39,805 bases of DNA, taken from positions 2,194 through 41,998 of the forward strand of contig JAHEAQ010000036.1 in NCBI GenBank assembly GCA_024642705.1, in the 5' to 3' direction. Below, piece by piece: positions 9,256 to 16,935 of this stretch (positions are counted from its first letter, which is position 1; each line of letters begins with the position of its first letter). Position numbers and translations under genes: made by a program. The DNA is from Bacteroidota bacterium. GTDB lineage: Bacteria > Bacteroidota > Bacteroidia > Chitinophagales > Saprospiraceae. The notes beneath the pieces are model-generated. The model saw only the letters and a list, made by a program, of their open reading frames with translations. It was not told where the DNA came from and searched no databases.

Positions 9256-9479
9256 TGAATAAGATCTAATTTTAGAGTTTTATAAATCCATCCATTAAAT
9301 ATTCTTCGCTTCACTTTATGCCATAATCCTATCTTGCAGTAAGCTAAATTGTAGCAAATTATATTCACATTTCATACCTTATAACAAGGTCTAATTAAAC
9401 TTAGAGGAGTGAAAACAATTTGCCATATTTCAGCACTTCACAAGTTATTATTTTTGTGGTAAAATATTTTGAAGTTTTT
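9256..9479. other. non-coding leader region upstream of fadE
   Basis: AT-rich stretch between the inverted-repeat element and the fadE promoter. No reading frame, hairpin or recognisable repeat was seen in it on either strand. Confidence 0.4.
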
Positions 9480-9511
9480 TTTGACTTTAAGTCAAATATT
9501 TTTTATATTTG
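9480..9511 (+). promoter_or_regulatory. fadE promoter with overlapping palindromic operator
   Basis: Bacteroidota sigma-factor promoter: -33 TTTG at 9480-9483, a 20-base spacer, and -7 TATATTTG at 9504-9511, matching TTTG-N19-21-TAnnTTTG. The 17-bp palindrome TTTGACTTTAAGTCAAA (9480-9496) starts exactly on the -33 element and fills most of the spacer, the classic place for a repressor to block polymerase. It is the same palindrome as that upstream of fadN. A weaker partial copy (13 of 17 positions) lies at 9556-9572, just before the start codon. Confidence 0.8.
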
Positions 9512-9574
9512 TAAAACCTAGTGTTCGTACTACTTTGAGCAGTAGATAATTATAAATATACTTAAAGTCAGAAT

Positions 9575-11377
9575 ATGGAAAATACGATCAATAAAAACAA
9601 AGCGATTAAAGGTGGAGCATTTATCATCTTTGATCAGAAATATCAGGACACATATATCCCAGAGGATTTTGATGAAGAACAAGGAATGTTTGTGGATATG
9701 GCCAAAGATTTTGTAAATAAAGAATGGTTTCCATTAAAAGAGGATATTGAAAAACAAAAGAATAATGCAGCAGAAAGGTTAATGGAAAAAGCTGGTGAAT
9801 TAGGCTTTTTAGGTTCACATATTCCTACTGAATATGAAGGAAGCGAATTAAGCTCCAACACCAACACACACATATTATCAGTTTTTGGACCTATGGGTTC
9901 ATTTAATACCACCTTTGCAGCACACACAGGAATTGGTATGTTACCAGTTCTATATTATGGTACAGAAGAGCAAAAGCTAAAATATTTGCCACGATTAATT
10001 TCTGGTGAATTAAAGGCAGCTTATTGTTTGACAGAACCTTCATCTGGATCAGATGCACTTTCAGCAAAAACAACTGCCCATTTATCACCAGACGGAAAAC
10101 AATATATTATTAATGGTCAAAAAATGTGGATTTCCAATGCGGGATTTGCAAATTTTTTCATCGTATTTGCCCAAGTGGATGGAGATAAATTTACTGGATT
10201 TATTGTCGAAGGAAAACCTGAAGGACTAACATTAGGAGCCGAAGAAGACAAATTAGGAATCAAAGGATCTTCCACAAGACAGGTATTTTTTGAAAATATG
10301 AAAATTCCTGTAGAAAATTTACTAGGCGAAATTGGAAGGGGACATTTGATTGCTTTCAATACACTCAATATGGGAAGATTCAAATTGGGAGCTTTAACCA
10401 TTGGAGGTGTGAAATCAGTTATTGACATGTCTGTAAAATATGCCAATGAAAGAATCCAATTCAAAGTTCCTATTTCATCATTTGGCGCTATCCAATACAA
10501 GTTAGCAGAAATGTTAATCAGAAATTTTGCTGTTGAAAGTTCTGTTTACAGGATTTCTGACCTTATGGGAAAGAAAATTGATGAATTAAAATCTGAAGGA
10601 GTTGATTCAGGTGAAGCAAAAAGGATGGCCGCTGAAGAATATGCCATTGAATGTTCCATTATTAAAATATCGGGGTCAGAAACAGCCAATTATGCTGTTG
10701 ACGAAAATGTACAAATCCATGGTGGTTTAGGTTTTTCTGAAGAATTAATGGCCGCAAGAGCATACCGGGACAACAGAATAACAAGAATTTACGAAGGAAC
10801 AAATGAAATCAACAGGTTATTGATTATTGACATGTTGCTCAAAAAAGCAATGAAAGGAGATATTGATTTGGCTGGCCCTGCATGGGATGTTCAGAAAGAA
10901 CTAAAACAAATGCCATCCTTTGAATCCATCGAAGGCACATTTGGACATGAAGAAAAAGCCATAAAAGATACTAAAAAATTAATTCTCATGGTTGCAGGTG
11001 CTGCGATCAAAAAACAGATGGATGGGGAAATGAATCTTAAAGAAGAACAGATGTTGTTAACATATATTGCAGACATGATTATATGCGGTTACAATGCGGA
11101 ATCACTTCTATTAAGAGTTCAAAAATTGGAAGAGAAAGGAGATGTGGATATGGAAATTTATAAAGCTATTGTGGCCACTTATTTTCATGATGCAAGAATA
11201 CAAATGGAAGGATTTGCAATGAATGCTATATCTCATTTGGCGACGGGTGATTTATTGAAAATATTTACAATGGGTGTTAAAAGATTTAACCAATATCCTC
11301 TTCAGGATGTAATAAACAATAGAAAATTGATAGCAAAAGCACTGATTAATAAAAATGCTTATTGCTTACACAGATAA
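9575..11377 (+). CDS. fadE: acyl-CoA dehydrogenase, FadE-like
   Basis: FAD-dependent acyl-CoA dehydrogenase of 600 residues, the first enzyme of beta-oxidation. Motifs are CLTEPSSGSDA and INGQKMWISNAGFANFF (flavin and substrate site), GIKGSSTRQVFF, QIHGGLGFSEE and RIYEGTNEINR with the catalytic base at Glu407. It is about 200 residues longer than short-chain enzymes, with a helical C-terminal extension. That matches the long FadE/VLCAD-like type; B. subtilis FadE is of similar size. It is expressed alone from the promoter at 9480-9511 under the shared palindrome, although its beta-oxidation partners are 5 kb away on the other strand. It is bracketed by two inverted copies of the repeat element and followed by a terminator. 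Confidence 0.92.
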   Translation: MENTINKNKAIKGGAFIIFDQKYQDTYIPEDFDEEQGMFVDMAKDFVNKEWFPLKEDIEKQKNNAAERLMEKAGELGFLGSHIPTEYEGSELSSNTNTHILSVFGPMGSFNTTFAAHTGIGMLPVLYYGTEEQKLKYLPRLISGELKAAYCLTEPSSGSDALSAKTTAHLSPDGKQYIINGQKMWISNAGFANFFIVFAQVDGDKFTGFIVEGKPEGLTLGAEEDKLGIKGSSTRQVFFENMKIPVENLLGEIGRGHLIAFNTLNMGRFKLGALTIGGVKSVIDMSVKYANERIQFKVPISSFGAIQYKLAEMLIRNFAVESSVYRISDLMGKKIDELKSEGVDSGEAKRMAAEEYAIECSIIKISGSETANYAVDENVQIHGGLGFSEELMAARAYRDNRITRIYEGTNEINRLLIIDMLLKKAMKGDIDLAGPAWDVQKELKQMPSFESIEGTFGHEEKAIKDTKKLILMVAGAAIKKQMDGEMNLKEEQMLLTYIADMIICGYNAESLLLRVQKLEEKGDVDMEIYKAIVATYFHDARIQMEGFAMNAISHLATGDLLKIFTMGVKRFNQYPLQDVINNRKLIAKALINKNAYCLHR

Positions 11378-11390
11378 ATCAATTTGAATT

Positions 11391-11551
11391 GTGAATTAGT
11401 GCTTCGTAATGAGACTTAGCCAGACAATAAAAAATGAATTTTTGTGAGTGAATCATAGTTATCATTATGCTGAACGATCAAAAGATAGTGAAACGATATT
11501 TTTTGAAGCTTTGCCAAGTCGGAATAGATTGACTAATACATAGTTCAGGTT
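11391..11551 (+). repeat. diverged copy B of the inverted-repeat element
   Basis: Read on the plus strand this aligns along most of its length with the minus strand of copy A at 9082-9252. Shared blocks include GCTTCG-AATGAGACTT, AATCATAGTTA-CA, an AAAA-TTAGTG-like block and CTAAT-CATA-T-C-GGTT at the end. The left terminal repeat is worn away and the right is partly kept. The central hairpin is retained: CATAG (11454-11458) pairs with TTATG (11465-11469) across the same 6-nt loop, with one C-to-U change giving a G-U pair. The outer stem (11437-11445 with 11478-11486) is weaker. Boundaries are approximate. Confidence 0.6.
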
Positions 11552-11571
11552 CAAGTTCAAGCGAAATTAAT

Positions 11572-11603
11572 AATCCCGGATTAGTTGCGAATGATTCGGG
11601 ATT
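11572..11603 (+). terminator. Rho-independent terminator after fadE
   Basis: A 9-bp stem, AATCCCGGA (11572-11580) with TTCGGGATT (11595-11603), includes one G-T pair and is followed by a T-rich tract. It lies about 195 bases past the fadE stop, beyond repeat copy B, so the copy would be part of the fadE transcript. Confidence 0.75.
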
Positions 11604-11676
11604 TTTATTAGAATATAGTCAGCTCCGCGCATTTCAATGCACTCTTGTCCATATTTTAAAAAGAATTAGTTAAGTA

Positions 11677-12348
11677 TTACCCCTCTGGATCTTTTAAGAA
11701 ATCTCTTGTTTTCTGAATGATGTAGTTTCTCCAAGTCGATATTTCGACCTTCAAAATGGAAGTTTTTTTACCCGAGGTTGCATTCAACTTAACAAATCCG
11801 ATTACACTAGCCCAGGCATATAAGTAAATCAACTCAGCTTTTTGTTTATTAAGAATGCTTCCGTCCTGTCTACCTCTTTCAATCTCTTTTAGAAAAATAT
11901 TGATTGGAATATTTTGAATATCTTTTACCCTTTCATAATAGCTACTTTCCTTCATTGCATCCGTAATCTTTTTATCCAAAGTACCTTCATTTGTAGATCT
12001 TACAAATGAAATAAAATCTAACAATGCTTCTGAATATAAAAAATTCTCTTCGCTAAATTTGATAAAGCTCCTCATGACTCCTACAAGGCCTTCTAATCCA
12101 ACTTCCTCTTTTGTGTGTTCAACGCTAATGTAAAAAGTTTCAATTAATGACTGGAATGCTCGATATGTGATGGCCATATAAAGATTCTCCTTACTTGAAA
12201 AATAAAAGTAAATGGTGCCCTTACTAACTCCAAGTTCCTTGGCTACATCTTCCATTTTGGTGTTCGTAAAACCTTGCTTTGAAAAGACCTTTTCAGCCGC
12301 TTCAATGATAGCATTTTCTTTTATATTTCTTTTTGAATGCACTGCCAT
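11677..12348 (-). CDS. TetR-family transcriptional regulator, candidate FadR
   Basis: A 223-residue one-domain-plus-HTH regulator. Residues about 10-57 are a textbook TetR DNA-binding domain: AIIEAAEKVFSKQGFTNTKMEDVAKELGVSKGTIYFYFSSKENLY. This is followed by a helical ligand-binding domain without clear motifs. In B. subtilis, a TetR-family FadR represses fadNAE and is released by long-chain acyl-CoA. The location next to fadE and the shared palindrome make that role likely here, but it is inferred. No good copy of the 17-bp palindrome lies upstream of this gene itself; only TTAAAGTC (12441-12448) and an unrelated 12-bp palindrome (12427-12438) are visible. It lies downstream of dnaA on the same strand with a 131-base gap. 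Confidence 0.85.
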   Translation of the reverse strand: MAVHSKRNIKENAIIEAAEKVFSKQGFTNTKMEDVAKELGVSKGTIYFYFSSKENLYMAITYRAFQSLIETFYISVEHTKEEVGLEGLVGVMRSFIKFSEENFLYSEALLDFISFVRSTNEGTLDKKITDAMKESSYYERVKDIQNIPINIFLKEIERGRQDGSILNKQKAELIYLYAWASVIGFVKLNATSGKKTSILKVEISTWRNYIIQKTRDFLKDPEG

Positions 12349-12426
12349 AATGGATAACCCGATATAAAAAAATCAAACTTAATTAATTTAATATATACCA
12401 AAGCAATTTTTAAAGTTTATGATTAA

Positions 12427-12438
12427 AGTTTCGAAACT
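12427..12438. promoter_or_regulatory. 12-bp palindrome in the TetR gene leader
   Basis: AGTTTCGAAACT is a perfect palindrome located about 80 bases upstream of the TetR start codon, between that gene and dnaA. It could be an operator for self-regulation, but it differs from the 17-bp fad palindrome. Chance occurrence in AT-rich sequence is possible. Confidence 0.3.
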
Positions 12439-12479
12439 ATTTAAAGTCTGTGTGAATTAAAATCAATGAACGTGATAAA

Positions 12480-13883
12480 TTAGCCTAGACTTAGCTGAAC
12501 TTTTTTCTCTAATTCAGCAACGGTGTCTTTGAAAATAATATCAGTATCCATCAAGTCTTGCACTGCCTTACAAGAATATATTACAGTACTATGATCTCTT
12601 CCTCCAAAGTTGTTACCAATATTTTTCAGCGACTTATTGGTTAAATTTTTTGCAAGATACATAGATAATTGTCTTGCTATTACGATTGATCTTTTTCTAG
12701 TCTTTCCACCTAGTTTTTCAATAGGTACTTGAAAATGCTCAGCAACGAGTTGTTTGATGTTTTCCACAGTAATTTCTTTGTTTAATTGATTCACAAAACT
12801 CTGAATTACTTCCCTTGCCAATACCATATCCACTTTTCTTTGATTCAAAGAAGCTTGAGCTATCAATTGAATCAGGACACCTTCCAATTCCCGGATATTG
12901 TTTTTGATGTTGAAACAAATGAATTCGGTTACATCGCCAGGCAAATCAATGCCTTCTTTATTCATTTTGGACTCTAATATGGCCAATCTCGTCTCAAAAT
13001 CAGGAACTTGCAAGTCCGCTGTCAATCCCCATTTGAAACGTGAAATCAGACGATCTTCCATGCCTTCCAAATCCTTTGGAGCTCTATCAGAAGTCAATAT
13101 GATTTGCTTACCACTCTGGTGTAGATGGTTGAATATATTAAAGAAGATTTCTTGTGTTTTTGTTTTTCCAGTCAAAAATTGAATGTCATCAACTATCAAA
13201 ACGTCAATCAATTGATAAAAATTAACAAAATCACTAACAGCATTACTTTTGATAGATTGTATAAGCTGATTGGTAAATTTTTCAGTGCTTACGTATAAAA
13301 TATTCTTTTTGGTGAATTTTTTAAGCACTTCATTTCCAATTGCTTGAGCCAAATGCGTTTTCCCAAGTCCAACATCACCATAAATTACTAATGGATTAAA
13401 TGCAGTTCCTCCTGGATTATTGGCTATAGCTTTGCCTGCTGAACGAGCCAATCGATTACAATCTCCTTCAATATAATTATCAAAAATATAATTCACATTA
13501 AGCTGAGGATTGAAAGTTATTCTTTTGATTCCTGGAATTACAAACGGATTTTTAATTTCTTCGGAAGAAAATCCATTGTATAAATCATCTTCTTTACTAT
13601 TATTTGTAGACTTTCCGGTAGGGCGATGATTTTCCATCATAAACTGATACTCTAACCTGCCATTTTCACCGATGGCTTTTCTGAGACCATTCTTAAGTAA
13701 ATCAATGTAATTTTCTTCAAGCCACTCATAAAAGAATTTATTTGGCACTTGAATAGTAAGAACGTTCTTGTCTAACTTTACTGCTTTTATTGGTTCAAAC
13801 CATGTCTTGAAACTTTGGGGATTGATATTTGCTTTGATGTACTCCAAGCAGGTATTCCAAGAAATAGTAAAGTCTCTGTTCAT
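12480..13883 (-). CDS. dnaA: chromosomal replication initiator DnaA
   Basis: DnaA of 467 residues. Domain I (residues 1-75) has the WF/EWLEENY pattern; a short linker follows; the AAA+ ATPase has Walker A GDVGLGKT at 169-176 and Walker B VLIVDDIQFL. Domain IV ends with the DNA-binding signature GGRDHSTVIYSCK. It binds DnaA boxes at the origin and opens the duplex. The gene stands alone, without dnaN or recF nearby, as is common in Bacteroidota. The region upstream is extremely AT-rich, but I see no convincing cluster of DnaA boxes, so I do not call an origin here. Confidence 0.97.
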   Translation of the reverse strand: MNRDFTISWNTCLEYIKANINPQSFKTWFEPIKAVKLDKNVLTIQVPNKFFYEWLEENYIDLLKNGLRKAIGENGRLEYQFMMENHRPTGKSTNNSKEDDLYNGFSSEEIKNPFVIPGIKRITFNPQLNVNYIFDNYIEGDCNRLARSAGKAIANNPGGTAFNPLVIYGDVGLGKTHLAQAIGNEVLKKFTKKNILYVSTEKFTNQLIQSIKSNAVSDFVNFYQLIDVLIVDDIQFLTGKTKTQEIFFNIFNHLHQSGKQIILTSDRAPKDLEGMEDRLISRFKWGLTADLQVPDFETRLAILESKMNKEGIDLPGDVTEFICFNIKNNIRELEGVLIQLIAQASLNQRKVDMVLAREVIQSFVNQLNKEITVENIKQLVAEHFQVPIEKLGGKTRKRSIVIARQLSMYLAKNLTNKSLKNIGNNFGGRDHSTVIYSCKAVQDLMDTDIIFKDTVAELEKKVQLSLG

Positions 13884-13936
13884 TAAAATCTATTCTTCTA
13901 GGTTCTATCAATAATAATTTGCACAAAAATCTTCCA

Positions 13937-13954
13937 TAATGGTTTTCACCATTA
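13937..13954 (-). promoter_or_regulatory. perfect hairpin in the dnaA leader
   Basis: TAATGGT (13937-13943) pairs perfectly with ACCATTA (13948-13954) across a 4-nt loop. On the minus strand it lies about 55-70 bases before the dnaA start codon, so it may be in the 5' untranslated region or act as a protein-binding site. There is no T-tract, so it is unlikely to be a terminator. Confidence 0.4.
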
Positions 13955-14301
13955 GTCCTAAAAATCAAATACTGGGATGAGAAATCTATATTCCTTTTTT
14001 ATAAGGAGAATTCTATTAAATCAACTTTTTAGAGATAACAAATATCAATTATTTTATTAAGTCATTAAAGCTTTTGAGCAAAAAAAAACAAACTAATTTT
14101 TCGGATTTCATTATGCATATACATTTATATTATATATCATTTTTAAGCATGTGTTAATGCAGTTATATATAAATTTTACATATAATTTAAGATTTATATA
14201 TGTTAAAATGTTAATACATGTATTTTTTAAAAAAAATCACAATTGAAAATTAATATTCTAAATCTGAAAAAATATTTTCATCAAATGGTATAAAAAACAG
14301 A
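13955..14301. other. very AT-rich intergenic region upstream of dnaA
   Basis: No coding frame. From about 14090 to 14290 the sequence is almost entirely A and T, with several TATAT and ATATAA runs, which would unwind easily. A TGTGTTAATG near 14151 only weakly resembles a DnaA box. An unwinding role is possible but unsupported. Confidence 0.35.
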
Positions 14302-14817
14302 TTAAAATAACAATTTCACTTCACTCCTCAATGCTTCTTTTGCTTTATTCAAAACATCCATTTTAGATCTTGAAGAAATTAATGCGTTGCTATATCCAAG
14401 TGCATCCTCTTCTCCTTTAAAATTTTCTGAAACAGCAACAATTGTATTCAAAGTTTCATTTTTTGCCAATTCAATGATTTTCCATAGATTTCCAGAAGCA
14501 TATATCTGTTGAGATAAATTGTGTTCAAATTCTTGTTGGACTGCAATCATAAGGATGGACTGAAGTTCCTTGACTTTCATATTTGGTTCCCTAAGTCTAT
14601 AAACCAATTGCTCCAGATTAATCCTTTCACAAAACAACATTAACCGCTCATAAGCCTGTATTCTTAGAGGCAAAGCATTTCTTTGATTTTCAGATCTTAG
14701 TTTCATAGCCTGCACATTAATTGTGTTGTCTAGATACTTTTTCAGCACAAAATAAACTGCTAGAAAAAGGATTAATGAAGGAAGCGTAAATTTTAAAATT
14801 TCCCAGAAATGTTCCAT
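14302..14817 (-). CDS. membrane-anchored conserved Bacteroidota protein
   Basis: A 171-residue protein with a single N-terminal membrane helix (about residues 7-25, ILKFTLPSLILFLAVYFVL). A long, largely helical cytoplasmic part follows, including charged stretches such as LRIQAYERLMLFCERI and VQQEFEHNLSQQIYASGNLW. It resembles a family I remember as common in Bacteroidota and of unknown function, but I cannot name it with certainty. It is divergent from the HesB-like gene, with 119 bases between the starts. Confidence 0.75.
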   Translation of the reverse strand: MEHFWEILKFTLPSLILFLAVYFVLKKYLDNTINVQAMKLRSENQRNALPLRIQAYERLMLFCERINLEQLVYRLREPNMKVKELQSILMIAVQQEFEHNLSQQIYASGNLWKIIELAKNETLNTIVAVSENFKGEEDALGYSNALISSRSKMDVLNKAKEALRSEVKLLF

Positions 14818-14936
14818 TATTTTAATTTTTGGGCAAGATCGCTAATTTTTTGCTATAATTAAAAAAGAGAATGCTTACCTTTAGAACTTTATACCAAACT
14901 TGGTTGTTATAATTTTTGATTGAAACAAAAAAAATA

Positions 14937-15290
14937 ATGGAAGTAAATACAGCAACAACAACACAGCCAATAAATCTGACTGAATCAGCTGGTGCCCAAT
15001 TAAAAAGAATCAAAATGGAGCAAAGCATACCCGATGACCATGCTCTAAGAGTGGGAGTTAAAGGCGGAGGCTGTTCTGGTTTTTCATATATTTTAGGATT
15101 TGATACGCCTAAAGAAAGGGACCAAAAATATGAAGTAGATGGACTAGACATCATTATTGATAAAGCTCATGCCATTTATTTATTGGGAATAGAAATTGAT
15201 TGGATGGATGGCCTTAACAATAGAGGATTTGTATTCAATAATCCAAATGCTAAGGAATCTTGCGGATGTGGAACAAGTTTTTCAGCTTAG
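14937..15290 (+). CDS. IscA/HesB-family iron-sulfur cluster assembly protein
   Basis: A-type Fe-S carrier of 117 residues. It has the three conserved cysteines at 46, 109 and 111 in GGGCSGFSY and ESCGCGTSF, spaced as in IscA/ErpA/SufA. These proteins hold and pass on [2Fe-2S] or [4Fe-4S] clusters in the cytoplasm. I chose the ATG at 14937. An in-frame TTG at 14916 would add seven residues, but family members start near the ITLTxxA strand, here INLTESA at 12-18. The gene is monocistronic, with a strong terminator after it. Whether it is the IscA, ErpA or SufA type cannot be settled from the sequence. Confidence 0.9.
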   Translation: MEVNTATTTQPINLTESAGAQLKRIKMEQSIPDDHALRVGVKGGGCSGFSYILGFDTPKERDQKYEVDGLDIIIDKAHAIYLLGIEIDWMDGLNNRGFVFNNPNAKESCGCGTSFSA

Positions 15291-15315
15291 ATTCAAATAA
15301 AAATTAAATGATATG

Positions 15316-15340
15316 AAGTCCTTCCATTTTTGAAGGACTT
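15316..15340 (+). terminator. Rho-independent terminator after the HesB-like gene
   Basis: A perfect 9-bp stem, AAGTCCTTC (15316-15324) with GAAGGACTT (15332-15340), runs into a T-tract. It lies 25 bases after the stop codon. Confidence 0.92.
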
Positions 15341-15496
15341 TTTTTTTGAATATTGGTTCTCAAACCCCTAATTTATTCATTGAAAACTTTTGCTATCTAG
15401 TGAATTTCTCAAAAGTTTAATGAATTAGCATTATTTTGGCGAATATTATAAAGACTCCAAATTAATACATTGACTTCAATTAAGATATAAGCAATT

Positions 15497-16651
15497 ATGC
15501 AAGCGCTCAATAAGGAAGAATTTCAAAGATATTCCCGGCACATTCTTTTACCAAATATTGGAGTTGAGGGACAATTAAAATTAAAAAAAAGCAAAGTACT
15601 AATAGTTGGTGCTGGCGGACTTGGCATTCCTGTCATGATGTATCTGGCAGCAGCGGGTGTAGGTACCTTGGGAATTGTCGATTTTGACACAATAGATCTA
15701 AGCAATTTGCAAAGACAAGTAATTTATAAAGCTAAAGATGTTGGTTTATTAAAGGCAGCTCAAGCAAAAAGTTTTATTGAAGATCAAAATCCAAATACAG
15801 AGGTAATCATATATACCGACGCTATTCAATCAAACAACGCTTTAGAAATCATCAAATCCTTTGATTTTGTTATAGATGGAACGGACAATTTCCCCACAAG
15901 ATATTTGCTGAATGATGCCGCAGTTTTATTAGACAAAGCTTATGTTTATGGTTCTATTTATAGGTTTGAAGGTCAAGTTAGTGTTTTTAATTTTTTAACA
16001 GCTGAAGGAAGAGGCCCAAATTACCGAGATTTGTTTCCAGTACCACCCCACCCTGATTTAGTTCCAAATTGTTCTGAAGGTGGAGTAATTGGGGTTCTTC
16101 CTGGTATAGTTGGCTCATTGCAAGCATTAGAAGCGATTAAGATGATTACTGGCATTGGAGAAATTCTTTCTGGTAGATTATTGACAATTGATACGTTAAA
16201 CAACCAATATAGAAGTTTCAAATTCAAAAAAAGAGCAGATAATCCTTTAAACGGAGACACGCCAACTATTACTCAATTAATTGATTATGAAGAATTTTGC
16301 AATCCAATTAGTTTGAAAAATAATGTCCTGCAAGTTGCTTCGATTTCAGTTTTCGAATTTTCAAAATGGCAAAATGAAGGTAAACCATTTCAACTGATTG
16401 ATGTCAGAGAAACTTATGAATACGATATTGTAAATATTGGTGGGCATCTTTATCCTAAATCAGACATAGAAAATCATATTTCAGAGATTGAAGTAGATAT
16501 TCCCGTCGTATTTCTTTGCAGAAGTGGAAAAAGAAGTTCAGAAGTAATTGCACTTTTAAATGAAAAATATGATTTTAAGAATTTGGTCAATTTAGAAGGA
16601 GGACTTCTTGAATATGCTGCAAAAATTGATTCCAGTATGGTCATCTATTAA
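15497..16651 (+). CDS. MoeB/ThiF-type adenylyltransferase fused to rhodanese
   Basis: A 384-residue E1-like enzyme. Residues about 1-245 are the ThiF/MoeB fold with the ATP loop VGAGGLGIP (37-45) and DxDxIDLSNLQRQ. Residues about 280-384 are a rhodanese domain with active-site Cys341 in CRSGKRS. Such fusions adenylate and then sulfurate a ubiquitin-like carrier (MoaD or ThiS) for molybdopterin or thiamine synthesis. Cys192 sits where ThiF carries its reactive cysteine. Both zinc-binding CxxC pairs of E. coli MoeB are replaced, by NYRD (175-178) and NPLN (249-252), so this belongs to a zinc-free subfamily. No MoaD/ThiS gene is adjacent. modABC lies 3 kb away, which weakly favours the molybdopterin role. 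Confidence 0.88.
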   Translation: MQALNKEEFQRYSRHILLPNIGVEGQLKLKKSKVLIVGAGGLGIPVMMYLAAAGVGTLGIVDFDTIDLSNLQRQVIYKAKDVGLLKAAQAKSFIEDQNPNTEVIIYTDAIQSNNALEIIKSFDFVIDGTDNFPTRYLLNDAAVLLDKAYVYGSIYRFEGQVSVFNFLTAEGRGPNYRDLFPVPPHPDLVPNCSEGGVIGVLPGIVGSLQALEAIKMITGIGEILSGRLLTIDTLNNQYRSFKFKKRADNPLNGDTPTITQLIDYEEFCNPISLKNNVLQVASISVFEFSKWQNEGKPFQLIDVRETYEYDIVNIGGHLYPKSDIENHISEIEVDIPVVFLCRSGKRSSEVIALLNEKYDFKNLVNLEGGLLEYAAKIDSSMVIY

Positions 16652-16657
16652 TATTAA

Positions 16658-16683
16658 TGGGCTAAAAGAAATCTTTTAACCCA
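16658..16683 (+). terminator. hairpin after the MoeB-rhodanese gene
   Basis: TGGGCTAAAAG (16658-16668) pairs with CTTTTAACCCA (16673-16683) with one mismatch and a 4-nt loop, seven bases after the stop codon. There is no clear T-tract behind it, so termination is uncertain. Confidence 0.45.
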
Positions 16684-16935
16684 TCAAATTATGCTTTAGG
16701 AAGCATTATAGTATAAACCGAAATAATAATTAAATATTGCATTTTCATGGAAACACATATATCTTTTGAAAATGAAATTACTACAAAATCTTTTGATAAA
16801 AATTGACTTGTCTTTTTATACAGTAATGCGAGAAAACCTTCAGACTAGCGAAAGTTAGACAAATTAAGTGCCTTAATAATAATCTATAAACCATCTTTTA
16901 ATTTTTATTAAATTTGTTCAAAATCTAAAGTCTTT

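Noticed and set aside
11521-11570. TTCAAG-rich stretch resembling a tRNA T-loop
   Set aside because: No cloverleaf can be drawn; the bases belong to the worn end of repeat copy B.
13955-14301. Replication origin upstream of dnaA
   Set aside because: The region is AT-rich, but no cluster of DnaA boxes is visible; only one weak TGTGTTA-like match was seen.
16820-16860. Possible degenerate repeat shared by 16820-16860 and 18535-18565 (GCTAGT...GA...TC...ATTA when read on the minus strand)
   Set aside because: Only scattered bases agree, so I could not separate it from chance in AT-rich sequence.
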